A stretch of 64,000 bases of DNA from Mariniphaga sp. (GTDB lineage Bacteria > Bacteroidota > Bacteroidia > Bacteroidales > Prolixibacteraceae). The notes beneath the pieces are model-generated. The model did not search any database and was not told the origin of the DNA. It saw nothing but the letters and a program-made list of their open reading frames with translations. Below are positions 18,615 to 28,200 of this stretch, in pieces (positions within the stretch are counted from its first letter, which is position 1; every line of letters begins with the position of its first letter). A program made the position numbers and the translations under genes. The stretch covers positions 1-64,000 of the forward strand of contig JAGXGA010000011.1 in NCBI GenBank assembly GCA_024636975.1, read 5' to 3'.

Positions 18615-19583
18615 ATGAAAGCATTTATAAAAACGAAGTATGGAGGGCCGGAAGTTCTTCACCTGGAGGAGACAGCAAAGCCGGTGCCGGCAGACAATCA
18701 AATCCTGGTTAAGGTTGAAGCAAATTCAGCCAATCCTGCCGACTGGCACATCATCAGGGGAAAACCGTTTTTGGCACGAATGGCTTTTGGATTGTTCAGG
18801 CCTAAGGATAAGATCGCCGGGGCCGATTTTGCCGGTACAGTGGAAAGCACCGGAATTAAGGTAACACGCGTGAAGGCTGGCGACCGGGTGTTTGGAGAGT
18901 CGCTCAAAGGAGGCGCCTTTGCCGAATACATATGTGTCTCGGAAAATGATTGCGCTACCATGCCCGATGAGGCGGGCTTTCCGGAAATGGCCTGTGTGCC
19001 CATAGCTGGTCTAACCGCATTGCAGGCACTTACCGTGCACGGACACTTAAAGGAAGGTGAATCGGTTTTAATCAACGGAGCTTCAGGAGGCGTTGGTCAT
19101 TTTACTGTACAGATTGCAAAAACATTTGGAGCACGGGTAACGGCTGTCTGTTCCGATAAGAACAAAGATTTTGTGATGGCTCTCGGGGCAGATGAGGTCA
19201 TACCCTACGATAAGGAAGATATTCACAATCACACAGAAAAATACGACCTTGTTATTGATACCCACGGTAACCTTACGCACAGGGACTTCAGGCGAATGGG
19301 AAAACGGGGAGTTGTTGTGGGTTTCACCAATATGGGGCACATGATCACTTTGATGACTAAGGCTGCCTTCAGTAAATTCCCCCTTGCACAGTTTACCGCA
19401 AAAGTTTCAACGGAAGATCTGGAGGTTGTGGCCTCTCTGATAAAGAACATGAAAGTTAAGGTACACATCGAAAAAACATTTCCGTATACCGAAATTTCGC
19501 AAGCTATAAGCTACATCGAATCCATGCGTACAAAAGGAAAAGTGGCCATGGTGTGGGGGGAAAAAGTAAAAAGTAAACAGTGA
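18615..19583 (+). CDS. NAD(P)-dependent MDR-family oxidoreductase (quinone oxidoreductase-like)
   Basis: A medium-chain dehydrogenase/reductase of 322 residues. The N-terminal GroES-like domain (about 1-120) contains NSANPADWHIIRGKPF, GADFAGTVESTG and GDRVFGES. The Rossmann domain (about 125-265) has LINGASGGVGHFTVQIAKTFGARVTAVCS, with the AxxGxxG-type NADPH loop. Structural zinc ligands are absent, so it belongs to the zinc-independent quinone oxidoreductase/enoyl reductase branch. Such enzymes reduce quinones or activated alkenes with NADPH. The gene stands alone, with repeats upstream and downstream. Both the substrate and a physiological role are unknown. Confidence 0.88.
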   Translation: MKAFIKTKYGGPEVLHLEETAKPVPADNQILVKVEANSANPADWHIIRGKPFLARMAFGLFRPKDKIAGADFAGTVESTGIKVTRVKAGDRVFGESLKGGAFAEYICVSENDCATMPDEAGFPEMACVPIAGLTALQALTVHGHLKEGESVLINGASGGVGHFTVQIAKTFGARVTAVCSDKNKDFVMALGADEVIPYDKEDIHNHTEKYDLVIDTHGNLTHRDFRRMGKRGVVVGFTNMGHMITLMTKAAFSKFPLAQFTAKVSTEDLEVVASLIKNMKVKVHIEKTFPYTEISQAISYIESMRTKGKVAMVWGEKVKSKQ

Positions 19584-19790
19584 CAGTCTCTTGACGATCG
19601 GACACTATTTTATTAAAATAACATAGGTGAAGAGTAAATGAAAACAAAAACGGCCGTATGCGACGACAACAGGCAGATTTCATAAACTTTTTACCAGCAA
19701 TAGTTAATAGGGTCAGGAATGCTGCCGGACACCTTTCCCTTTCTCCATTAAGTGAACAGTGAACAGTAAATCAATTGCTTACTTTTTCAG

Positions 19791-19880
19791 TGCCGGAAAC
19801 TAATTATTACCAGCCTTGTGAATTTCTGTTGTTTTATTATTAAATATTTTTTAGTTTTAGGATTTTAAGCCTGTAGCAAG
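19791..19880 (+). promoter_or_regulatory. Conserved upstream element, copy 1
   Basis: This is one of four related 75-95 bp sequences (others at 21207, 33157 and 41775). They share the order CCGGAAAC, TTATTA-CAGC, TTGTGAATTT, TGTTGTTTTATTnTTAAA, TTTTTTAGTTTTAGG, TTTTAAnCCTGnAGC. All four lie upstream of a gene on the same strand. This copy precedes the ketopantoate-reductase-like gene by about 115 bp. It could carry a promoter or untranslated leader, or be a mobile repeat. The remaining part of 19584-19790 holds a GTGAACAGTGAACAGTAAA run near 19751 and nothing else recognised. Confidence 0.6.
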
Positions 19881-19993
19881 GTTGACTGAAGAACCGATAG
19901 AAGAAAATACCTCCCTCCCACATTTATAAGCATTTTGTGCCATTTATTTAGGGGCATTTTAAACTAATACTCAGAAATGTGAAATAAAGAATT

Positions 19994-20926
19994 ATGGAAC
20001 GACGAATATTAATATATGGTGCAGGAGTAATTGGTTCAACATTTGGCGGATTAATGGCAGCCTCAGGGCAAGCTGCAACTTTATTGTCCCGGAATAATCG
20101 ATTAAACGAGCTGAATAACAAGGGATTGTTGCTTCAGAGAAATGATCAGAAGAAAGCTCAAAAAATCTCAGTTAAAATCATTTCCGAATTAAAGCCAGAC
20201 GATATATATGACTATGTATTTGTTACACTTAGAAAAGAACAAGTTCGGGATGCACTTCCACTTTTAAAAAAGAATAAATCGCAGAATTTCGTATTTATGG
20301 TAAATAATCCATCGGGTTATGATGACTGGACCAACGCGCTCGGACGTGAAAGAGTTATTCCCGCGTTCCCGGGTTCCGGTGGGAAAATTGAAAATGGAAT
20401 TGTTTTCTATGAAATTGTATCAGGAATAATTCAACCCACTACATTAGGTGAAATTAATGGGAGTAATAGTGCACGAATAAGGAAACTGAAAACAATATTA
20501 AAAAGTGCAGGGTTTAAAGTATCTGTTTCAAATAATATGGATGCCTGGCAAAAAACTCATGTTGCAATGGTCGGCCCGTTAGGCGATGTAATATACTATG
20601 ATGGCGGAAACAATTACTCAGTAGCTAAAAATTCATTGGCCATTAAGCAGATGAATTTAGCATTGAAAGAGAATTTTAATTTTTTAAAAGAATCCGGAAT
20701 TGGCATTGTGCCCTGGAAACTAAATATTATTCGATTAATGCCATTGTGGATTTTAAATTTAACCATGAAATATGCTTTTAATACGAAATGGGCAGAAACA
20801 GTCATTAGTAATCATGCTTTGAATGCAAGAAATGAAATGAAAGTAATTAGTAATGAATTCATAGAATTGGCTAAATCGAAGGGATATAATCTTAAAGAGT
20901 TTGAAAAATTGGTAGAAAGAATATAA
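19994..20926 (+). CDS. Ketopantoate reductase (ApbA/PanE)-family protein
   Basis: A 310-residue NADPH-dependent reductase-like protein. The N-terminal Rossmann motif ILIYGAGVIGSTFGGLMA (about 4-21) is followed by ATLLSRNNRLNEL, typical of the ApbA domain (to about 150). The C-terminal helical domain (180-300) holds the conserved KTHVAMVGPLGD region, where the Lys may serve as the general acid. True PanE reduces 2-dehydropantoate in coenzyme A synthesis. The second half here diverges, so this may be one of the many PanE-like paralogues with another 2-keto acid substrate. The gene is monocistronic, with a conserved upstream element ahead of it. Confidence 0.82.
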   Translation: MERRILIYGAGVIGSTFGGLMAASGQAATLLSRNNRLNELNNKGLLLQRNDQKKAQKISVKIISELKPDDIYDYVFVTLRKEQVRDALPLLKKNKSQNFVFMVNNPSGYDDWTNALGRERVIPAFPGSGGKIENGIVFYEIVSGIIQPTTLGEINGSNSARIRKLKTILKSAGFKVSVSNNMDAWQKTHVAMVGPLGDVIYYDGGNNYSVAKNSLAIKQMNLALKENFNFLKESGIGIVPWKLNIIRLMPLWILNLTMKYAFNTKWAETVISNHALNARNEMKVISNEFIELAKSKGYNLKEFEKLVERI

Positions 20927-21009
20927 GCTGCCCTTAAAATGCAAAACAGTAAAATTGTAAAACTGTCGGATGGTTAAATTGTTGACTGATTTGTTATTAA
21001 AGAAGGTTT

Positions 21010-21060
21010 CCACAGATTCACAGATTATATGGATGGAGGATTGCCACAGATTCACACATT
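21010..21060. repeat. CCACAGATTCACAGATT repeat pair
   Basis: Two copies of CCACAGATTCACA(G/C)ATT lie 16 bp apart. The same 18-19 nt unit occurs in clusters at 29715, 40440, 41608 and 44193, always between genes. It is a dispersed repeat and not a CRISPR array. Confidence 0.65.
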
Positions 21061-21206
21061 AAGTGGAAGCTTCCATCCGGTATGAGCGGGCGGGAAGCCT
21101 GTTCAGCAATTCTGCAAGCACCGGGACTATCAAAATTTTATAGCTAGCTCTATCAGGATTCTGCAAGCTGAGTGCAGGGCTACTTTACCGGCAGTTTACT
21201 TCCTTT

Positions 21207-21297
21207 TCCGGGGTGGAAATTTATTATAACAGCTTTGTGAGTTTATGTTGTTTTAGTTTTAAACATTTTCTAGTTTTAGGATTTTAATTCTGAAGCT
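21207..21297 (+). promoter_or_regulatory. Conserved upstream element, copy 2
   Basis: This is the second copy of the 75-95 bp element described at 19791. It reads CCGGGGTGGAAATTTATTATAACAGC (in parts), then TTGTGAGTTTATGTTGTTTTAG, TTTTCTAGTTTTAGG, ATTTTAATTCTGAAGC. Its end abuts the start codon of the ZIP transporter gene. That makes it the full 5' leader and probably the promoter region of that gene. Confidence 0.6.
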
Positions 21298-22113
21298 ATG
21301 TTGATGGAAGATTTATTAAATTATAATCCTGTTTTGTTAGCATTGTTTGCTACATTATTCACATGGTTTGTAACCGCGGCCGGTTCATCAATGGTTTTCT
21401 TTTTCAAATCAATTAAAAGGAAATTTTTTAATTCAATGCTTGGATTTGCAGCAGGTGTTATGATTGCAGCAAGTTTTTGGTCGTTGCTAAAACCTTCCAT
21501 CGAAATGGCTGAAGCCAACGGAACATTACCCTGGATGCCTGCATTGGTTGGATTTTTATCAGGTGGTGCATTTTTATTAATAATTGATAATATTTTACCT
21601 CATTTACATTTGGGATTATCGGCTGATAAAGCAGAAGGTATAAAGACATCATGGCAAAGAAGTATCCTTTTGGTACTTGCAATTACACTTCATAATATTC
21701 CCGAAGGACTGGCTATAGGTGTTGCTTTCGGAGCATTAGCCAACAACCCTGATATTGGAATGCTTTCTGGGGCTGTTGCATTAGCGCTTGGGATTGGATT
21801 GCAAAATTTTCCCGAAGGAGCTGCAGTTTCAATACCATTGCGCAGGGAGGGTTTCTCGAGATTACGTGCATTTAATTATGGTCAGTTATCCGGAATAGTT
21901 GAGCCTGTTGCCGGAGTGATTGGTGCATATCTTGTTCTCACAATTGAGCCTCTGTTACCTTATGCGCTTTCTTTTGCCGCAGGTGCAATGATTTTTGTGG
22001 TAGTCGAAGAATTGATACCTGAATCTCAAGCCGGAAATGAAACAGATTTTTCTACAATTGGTGCAATGTTAGGTTTTGCAACAATGATGTTGTTAGATGT
22101 TTCGCTGGGCTAG
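21298..22113 (+). CDS. ZIP-family metal (zinc) transporter
   Basis: A polytopic membrane protein of 271 residues with eight predicted transmembrane helices. The two signature metal-binding helices are clear: TLHNIPEGLAIGVAFGALA (TM4) and IGLQNFPEGAAVSIPLR (TM5), with HNxPEG and QNxPEG ion-binding motifs. A His-rich loop between TM3 and TM4 is short (PHLHLGLSADK). The TM4/TM5 pattern matches the ZupT/GufA branch, which imports Zn2+ and other divalent cations. The first ATG at 21298 lies 6 bp before a second ATG (21304), and either may be used. Regulation is unknown; a conserved repeat element forms the leader. Confidence 0.92.
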   Translation: MLMEDLLNYNPVLLALFATLFTWFVTAAGSSMVFFFKSIKRKFFNSMLGFAAGVMIAASFWSLLKPSIEMAEANGTLPWMPALVGFLSGGAFLLIIDNILPHLHLGLSADKAEGIKTSWQRSILLVLAITLHNIPEGLAIGVAFGALANNPDIGMLSGAVALALGIGLQNFPEGAAVSIPLRREGFSRLRAFNYGQLSGIVEPVAGVIGAYLVLTIEPLLPYALSFAAGAMIFVVVEELIPESQAGNETDFSTIGAMLGFATMMLLDVSLG

Positions 22114-22129
22114 AAGAGGGAAGAGAACG

Positions 22130-22380
22130 GCTGGTGAAGTGAACAGTGAAAAGTGAACAGTAAACAGTGAACAGTTGACGCCCGGCTGTACCTTGTTTCA
22201 CCGGATGGAATCCCTTGCATTTATCTGCAGGAAACTGAATTAGAATAAGGATGCTATCCTTTCCTCCATAAAGGAATAAATGTTACGATGCGCCTGTCTG
22301 CCGACCAGGCAGGCTGCATCTTTTAGTTCGGGTGCCGGATTTCTTCTGCAAATTTTTTGCTGCGCTGCAGCTATAGTCAG
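22130..22380. repeat. Intergenic repeats: GTGAACAGT run, hairpin repeat and start of duplicated segment
   Basis: A GTGAACAGTGAAAAGTGAAC run at 22135-22180 is followed by a copy of the GGATGG..ATCC hairpin (22203-22259). From about 22300 the sequence matches 34450-34531 (GGATTTCTTCTGCAAATTTT then TTGCTGCGCTGCAGCTATAG), and a partial third copy lies at 33040-33125. The left end of the segmental duplication described at 22536 is here. Confidence 0.65.
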
Positions 22381-22958
22381 TATGCTTCCTCAAAACTGCC
22401 TTTTAAACCGGCACGATTTCATGCTTAAACCGTTGGTGTATTATCAAAAAATATGAAACTCGATCAATTTAAAGATATAAGATATAACTTCGCAGAGAAA
22501 GTTCATGAATTGTCACTGCTTCAAAAAATGTAAACATGAAATATAAACAACTAATTCTGACGGTTATTATTTTTGGAGTATTCCAAAGTCTTTTTGCAGG
22601 AAACTACATTTTCTCGGTAAAAGGCACCAAAACTTACCTCAATAATCAGGAAATCCTGGTGGCAGGTTTACGTTGCTCAAACGCGCTGTATTCTGAAAAA
22701 TCTGCAGACGATTTAATCAGGCATCTGGATGAATTAAAATCATACGGTGTAAACACAATAAGTGTTTTTGTAATGGGTTCGCGTTACGGAAATTTTAAGG
22801 GCTATTTGGAAGATGGAAGTCTTAATCCGGTTTATTCAAAACGGTTGGCTAAAATTATTAAAGCAGCCGATAAAAAAGGAATGATTGTTCTGGTGGGATG
22901 TTTGTACTGGGGCGGCTCAAGTGCCAAATGGGAATCGTGGACACAAAAGGAAGCAAAT
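22300..22958 (+). repeat. Segmental duplication, copy 1
   Basis: About 660 bp match 34450-35111 at high identity, including 230 bp of leader with the GATATAACTTCGCAGAGAAA stretch and the first 420 bp of the GH5-like gene. The similarity stops sharply after AAGGAAGCAAAT (22958 here, 35111 in the other copy). It is a DNA-level duplication rather than two old paralogues. Confidence 0.85.
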
Positions 22959-22985
22959 GGGGGCAGTACCCCGGCTGTATCTTAA
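22536..22985 (+). pseudogene. Truncated copy of the GH5-like secreted glycosidase gene
   Basis: The first 141 residues match the full-length protein encoded at 34689-35645 almost residue for residue, including the signal peptide and SVKGTKTYLNNQEILVAGLRC (in parts). The frame then runs into unrelated DNA (GGSTPAVS, stop). Both candidate catalytic Glu residues of the intact enzyme, in DVDNEGM and YIESEG, lie beyond the break, so this copy cannot be active. The break joins it directly to a decayed ester-cyclase gene. It may still be transcribed from the duplicated leader. Confidence 0.85.
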
Positions 22986-23358
22986 AGAAGTTGTGAATAA
23001 TCAGCGACTTGAACTTTTGCCAAAAATATTTTCTGAAAGTTATGTCTTTCACGGAATGAATGGTAAAGATGGTTACCCTGTAAAAAATAATTATCTCAAG
23101 CCATTTTTAATATCGCTTTTCAATGCTTTTCCTGATTTACACTATACTATTGATAATATAATTGCAGAAGGCGATAAAGTAGCTGTAAGTTGCACAGCAA
23201 GTGGAACTCACAAAGGTTAATTTTTAGGAGCACCTGCGAGTGGAAATAAAGTTATGTATAAGGAAATATTTATTTACAGAATTAGTAATGGAATGTTAGC
23301 TGAAGGATGGGCTGTTGTAGATGTGGCAGGTTTAAAAGAGCAGCTCATAAAAAAATAA
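22967..23358 (+). pseudogene. 5'-truncated SnoaL-like/ester cyclase pseudogene
   Basis: In one frame the sequence encodes LYLKEVVNNQRLELLPKIF, then FPDLHYTIDNIIAEGDKVAVSCTASGTHKG, an in-frame TAA at 23218-23220, and continues without a frame shift as FLGAPASGNKVMYKEIFIYRI and AEGWAVVDVAGLKEQLIKK before a final stop at 23358. This is the standard layout of the SnoaL-like polyketide cyclase/ester cyclase (NTF2-like) family. The N-terminus is missing because the truncated GH5-like gene is joined to it, and one stop codon interrupts it. It is therefore broken at least twice. Confidence 0.8.
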
Positions 23359-23488
23359 AAATTACCAAGCACAGCATACACTTACATAATTGTAAGAAGT
23401 GAGCACCATGAACAAATTTAGCAAAACCGATGTTTTCAACTCGATATGAATAAGAAGTCACTTCATCGCGGTTCTAAATGATTAAGGG

Positions 23489-24589
23489 ATGCCAATATTT
23501 ATGGATCGCCACGATGTTTCAGAAGCTGTTACAGCCGAAGTTGTTGCCCGGATTCACCAGGAAGATCTAAAAATTCAGCACAAATACGGTTGCCGGGGAT
23601 TAACATATTGGTTTGATGAAACCCGAAAAACGGCCTTTTGTTTGGTGGAAGCACCCGACAAAAATGCAATTATTGAAATGCATGCCAATGCTCACGGGGA
23701 AGTACCTCACCAGGTCATTGAAGTGGATGCAGCTATTGTTGAATCGTTTTTAGGCAGAATTGAAGATCCTGAAAAAGCACTCAACACCAGTTTAAACATC
23801 ATAAACGATCCGGCTTTCAGAACAATAATGGTGGTGGATATTGAAAATTGTTACTTTAATAAGTTCGTTCCTCATTCCAATATTTTAAACAATCAGATTT
23901 TTAACAAACAGATGACTGCAATTCTGAAATCGTTCGATGGTAATGTGGTTCAGCAAAATGAAGATGGTTTTTTAATTTCTTTTGTAACAGTTGCAAAAGC
24001 AGTTTTATGTGCTTTAGTAATTCAGGAAAACTATCACGCACACAAAACTCAACATCAAGTTAATTTTACCAGATTAAGTATCGGTATGCATGCCGGAGTT
24101 CCGGTAACCGAAAGAAAATCGATATTTGAGGATACCATTAAATTAGCCAGAAGGATGCGTATAATTTCCGATGCTGAGATTGTTATTTCAACTGAAGTGC
24201 ATCAATTGTACAAAAGCGGGAATTTTGGCGAAGATTTGAACCTTAACCAAATTCGCATTCTAACTCCGGCAGAAGAAAAATTCATTAATAACTTTATGGA
24301 TTTCACTGAAAAAGAGTGGCAAAATGCAGAAATTAAAGTTGATGATTTCGAAAAGAATATTGGCATCAGCAAATCAAAACTTTACCGGGAAATGATTCGG
24401 TTAACCGAAAAATCACCGAATGTTTTTTTACTTCATTACAGGCTGCGAAAATCATTGCAACTGTTGCAAAAGCAAAAAGGAAACATTTCTGAAATAGCCT
24501 TTAATTCGGGTTTTAACAGTCCTTCCTATTTTGCAAAATGTTTCCGTAAAAAGTATGGAATCATGCCTTCGGAAATAGCGCTGCAATAA
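23489..24589 (+). CDS. DUF4242 / cyclase-like / AraC-HTH fusion regulator
   Basis: A three-part protein of 366 residues. Residues 1-95 form a DUF4242 domain (MPIFMDRHDVSEAVTAE, YGCRGLTYWFDE, HGEVPHQVIEV), a ferredoxin-like fold related to small nickel-binding proteins. Residues about 108-262 resemble a class III nucleotidyl cyclase domain (TIMVVDIENCYF, EDGFLISF, LSIGMHAGVPV), with some catalytic positions probably changed. Residues 265-366 are an AraC-type double helix-turn-helix (SPNVFLLHYRLRKSLQLLQ, ISEIAFNSGFNSPSYFAKCFRKKYG). It is likely a ligand-responsive transcription factor. The cupin gene 185 bp downstream on the same strand is an obvious candidate target. Confidence 0.85.
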   Translation: MPIFMDRHDVSEAVTAEVVARIHQEDLKIQHKYGCRGLTYWFDETRKTAFCLVEAPDKNAIIEMHANAHGEVPHQVIEVDAAIVESFLGRIEDPEKALNTSLNIINDPAFRTIMVVDIENCYFNKFVPHSNILNNQIFNKQMTAILKSFDGNVVQQNEDGFLISFVTVAKAVLCALVIQENYHAHKTQHQVNFTRLSIGMHAGVPVTERKSIFEDTIKLARRMRIISDAEIVISTEVHQLYKSGNFGEDLNLNQIRILTPAEEKFINNFMDFTEKEWQNAEIKVDDFEKNIGISKSKLYREMIRLTEKSPNVFLLHYRLRKSLQLLQKQKGNISEIAFNSGFNSPSYFAKCFRKKYGIMPSEIALQ

Positions 24590-24759
24590 TCCTGCAGTTT
24601 ATTTACTTTGATTTTATTATTTGCCTGAACCAAAATTGCTTGCATAAGAACTGATTGTGCCATTGGATTACATTTAGTTGCCGTAGCTTTGATAATAATA
24701 CCCGCCTGTTGCTTTAAATGGATGCAGCAATGGTGCTTTAAAATGTCATCCATAGTTAT

Positions 24760-24766
24760 AAAGGAG
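24760..24766 (+). promoter_or_regulatory. Shine-Dalgarno site of the cupin gene
   Basis: AAAGGAG lies 8 nt before the ATG at 24775. It is one of four strong ribosome-binding sites noticed in the window and fixes the start of the cupin gene. Confidence 0.6.
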
Positions 24767-24774
24767 AAATTAAT

Positions 24775-25161
24775 ATGAAAATTGCAAAAGAAAACATTGA
24801 AGTAAAAATGGAAATCCCTGGCGCTGTTGTTCGTCAAAGAACAGATTTCGGCGATGCAACTGGATTAGGTAAAATTAGCGGCGAGTATTTCAGCTTTTCA
24901 GCCGGAGTAGATACCACCCCGCTTTTCATGGGGCTCGAAGGAAACTTATGTCAGTGCCCGCACTGGGGTTACGTTTTAAGCGGCCAGATTACAACCACTG
25001 ATGTCGAAGGTGTTCAGGAAACTGTAAATGCAAACGATTTGTTTTACTGGCCGGCAGGGCATAACGTTAAGGTGAATGCTGATGCGGAAATCGTTATGTT
25101 TAGCCCTCAACATGAACACAGTCAGGTAATAAATCACATGATTGACAAGATTGGGAAATAA
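24775..25161 (+). CDS. Small cupin-domain protein
   Basis: A 128-residue single-domain protein with cupin features: an acidic and aromatic metal-site region (CQCPHWGYVLSGQITTTD, about 60-77) and a second motif with YWPAGHNVKV (about 92-101). The first cupin motif usually holds two His and a Glu; here only HW is clear, so metal binding is uncertain. It follows the DUF4242/AraC regulator on the same strand and may be its target. Catalytic or binding function is unknown. Confidence 0.78.
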   Translation: MKIAKENIEVKMEIPGAVVRQRTDFGDATGLGKISGEYFSFSAGVDTTPLFMGLEGNLCQCPHWGYVLSGQITTTDVEGVQETVNANDLFYWPAGHNVKVNADAEIVMFSPQHEHSQVINHMIDKIGK

Positions 25162-25189
25162 ATTTAAAATAACAACAATTCAACTCATT

Positions 25190-25250
25190 GGATGACATCC
25201 CTCGTTATTTATTTCAGGAACCCGGAATCAAAAAGTAGGGATGCCATCCC
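25190..25250. repeat. Dispersed hairpin repeat
   Basis: GGATGACATCCC at the left and GGGATGCCATCCC at the right frame a spacer with CAGGAACCCGGAATCAAAA. It is a further copy of the element at 149. It lies between the convergent cupin and ABC transporter genes, where it could act as a bidirectional terminator. Confidence 0.65.
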
Positions 25251-25286
25251 TTAAGCAACAGTTTATCAATTTATCAATTTTCCCAA

Positions 25287-28200
25287 CTACTTATTTTTTG
25301 TGAGGTCATGTTTTATAAACGCCATGGGATTATAGAAAATCCGTTCTCTAAGTCTTGCCTGCCGGTTTAGCCTCCATCCTTCAATTTTATTAAGTACTTT
25401 GTGCAGTACATCAAAATACAGTGTAACCATGAGCAAAAAAGTAAATACCCAGATAACGAGTAGATTAAACAACAGCGTATCAATTTTCACATTACCAATG
25501 TATTTATAAGCACTGTAAAAATGGGCTGCTCCGTTTTTATTAACGGGACTTCGGTAAATTGGCTCGTCGCCCTGGTAAATCCGGTTGTTGGTGATGTAAA
25601 TTTTTTGTGCTGAATATTTATCCCTGGTTACTTCTTCCAGCTTATCGTTTGTGTGGCGATCTTTAAAACCTTCCAGACGTTCCGGTTCATTGTTGAAAAG
25701 GGAAAGAACCTGCATGTATTTGCTCTCCCGCGCATTGTTGGCACTGTTGTACTCTGTCTTGTATTCTTCAGCTGCGTATTCCAGGTAATCTGAAAGAACT
25801 GAAATTCCATTTTGGTTAAACGTGCCTGTACCAATCCGTTCAATAGCCCAAATCACGGAATCGTTGAAAGGGGGTATTTCGGTTGCCATGTCTTCGAATG
25901 AATTTTGCAGCAGCGGTACCACTGATGCTGCGCTCTCCTGTTGGTTATTTTCTTTGAATGACCAGTAAGAAGCCAGGTGCTTTTTCAATTCGGGTACTAA
26001 ATAAAAAGCTTTAAAACCGAACTCATTTTTCCAAACTTCTTCTTCAAAAAGATGTTTTCTGTAATCATTGTTTTTGTAAAGGTTCACCGCCAGTGCTTCA
26101 TAAGCCCACCGGGAAGTCATTGCATCTCCTATAAGTGGGGTTTTTTCGTAACTGTTCAACGTATTGTGCATTTTATTAAAGTCGATGATTACACCACTAA
26201 GCAACAATTGCGGAATCAGTAACAAAGGAATTAAAATGTAAATGGCAACAACAGAGTTCAGTCCGGCTGACAAATTCAACCCAAGTAAATTGGCAAAACA
26301 TGCTGTGGTAAAAAGAATGGCCCAGGTAGAAAAAGTAACATCTTTTATTTCGAGCATGTAATTGCTGATTAAGACAAACGAAAGCATCTGGATAGCAGAA
26401 AGTGAGAAAAGGATAATTATTTTTGACGTGAGGTAAGCTCCCCGGCTAAGGTTTAAAAATTCTTCGCGTTTTCTTATCTTCTGGTCTTTAAAGATTTCTT
26501 CTGCGCTGATGCTTAATCCAATAAAAAGGGCAACAACAATACTCATGAAAAGAAACGCAGGTATATTGTCGTTATACCTGACTAAATATTCGGCAGTGCC
26601 GCTGTATCTTGAAAAGAATCCAAGCAAAACCGCCAAAGCCGGTGCTTCCAGCAAAGCAATTGTCAGATATTGCCGATTGGCCTTTTTAGTTGCAAAATCC
26701 CGTTTTACAAATAGTTTAAGTTGTTTTAACCACTTCGGAATTTCAAAATGAACCTCGGGTAAATCCTGCCTGGTATTGGGGTTGAGTTTCATGAAATCAA
26801 TTACACGGGGCTCAACTTTTTCCTTATACCTCTGGTACCAGTCTTCGGGCGTTATTTTACGGCGGCGTATGCTTTTGCCGAACGGATCGACCATCCGCGT
26901 CTGGATAATCCGCAGTGGTTGTTCTGTATGCACATTACCGCAGGCCAGGCATTCGCTTTCATCCGGATTATTGTAATTTGTCTCGTGCTTAAAATAGGTG
27001 ATGGCTTCCATGGGGTTGCCAAAAAACACAACCCGGCCACCCTGTTCCATCACGATCATCCGGTCGAAAAGCTTGTAAATATCGCTGGAAGGCTGATGAA
27101 TATTAGCAAAAACAAGTTTTCCCTTCAGGCATTGTCGTTTTAATAGGTACATTACTTTTTCCGAATCAGCCGATGACAGGCCGGAGGTTGGTTCATCCAC
27201 AAATAAAACTGATGGTTCACGCATCAATTCAAGTGCGATGTTAAGGCGTTTTCGCTGCCCCCCGCTTAGTATTTTTTTTAACGGACTGCCAACCACCAGG
27301 TCCCTTGCTTCAATCAGGTCGAAGTCATGCAGAGTTTGTTCAATTTTCTCCCTGATTTTTTCTTCATCCATGTTTCCAAAGCAGAACCGTGCGTTGTATT
27401 TAAGGTTTTCATAAACGCTAAGTTCTTCGAGGAGTAAATCAACCTGTGGAACATAACCAATAATACCTTCCAGAACTTCTTTATTTTCGGGATTATGAAT
27501 ATCGTACCCATTGATAACGATTCGTCCATTGTGGGGTTTAAGCTTTCCGTTGAGAACATTTAGCAGTGTTGTTTTTCCAACTCCGCTTCCTCCGAGAATA
27601 CCAACCAAATCGCCCGACCGTTCCTGGAAACTCAAGGGGTGCAACCCGTAATTCTTCCGGCTGAAGCGATATTCCACATCCTCGGCATTAAATACGATTT
27701 TGGGTTTTCCCTGTTCCTGGATGAACCTCGTCATAATGCTGCTGTAGTAAATAGGAATAATCCTGGAGGTTCTCAGTATTCCTCCGGGAGGGAATACATA
27801 CAATCTGTCCTGAACCAGGCGATGCCCGTTAAGGTACATGTTCCTTGGGCCCCTGTATTTGAAAAACAGGCTGTTTATGCTGCTTATAAGAATAATCTCA
27901 AGTTCAACTTTTTGGTTTTCACGGTAAAGGTGTTTAATTTGTTTATAAGGATGCTCCTCATTCCCATTGACTACAAAAAGGTTGCTCTTTTCCTTTACGG
28001 CATGAATGGATTCAAGAAAAAACAGGGCGAGGTCGTTATACTCCCTCGATTTTATTTTCAACCCTTTTGCAACTATGTCAACGATCTGCCTGTCATGGGC
28101 ACTGGTGCCTCCATCTTTATTAATGAAATTTAAAAGTTGAACGACAATCATATACCGTGTTTCCAAATCGAATTGATCAACAATTCCTTTGCAAATTTTC

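Noticed and set aside
22885-23220. Frame of 111 codons treated as a complete gene
   Set aside because: Its first 27 codons are out-of-frame GH5-like sequence; the rest is the 5'-truncated, stop-interrupted ester cyclase.
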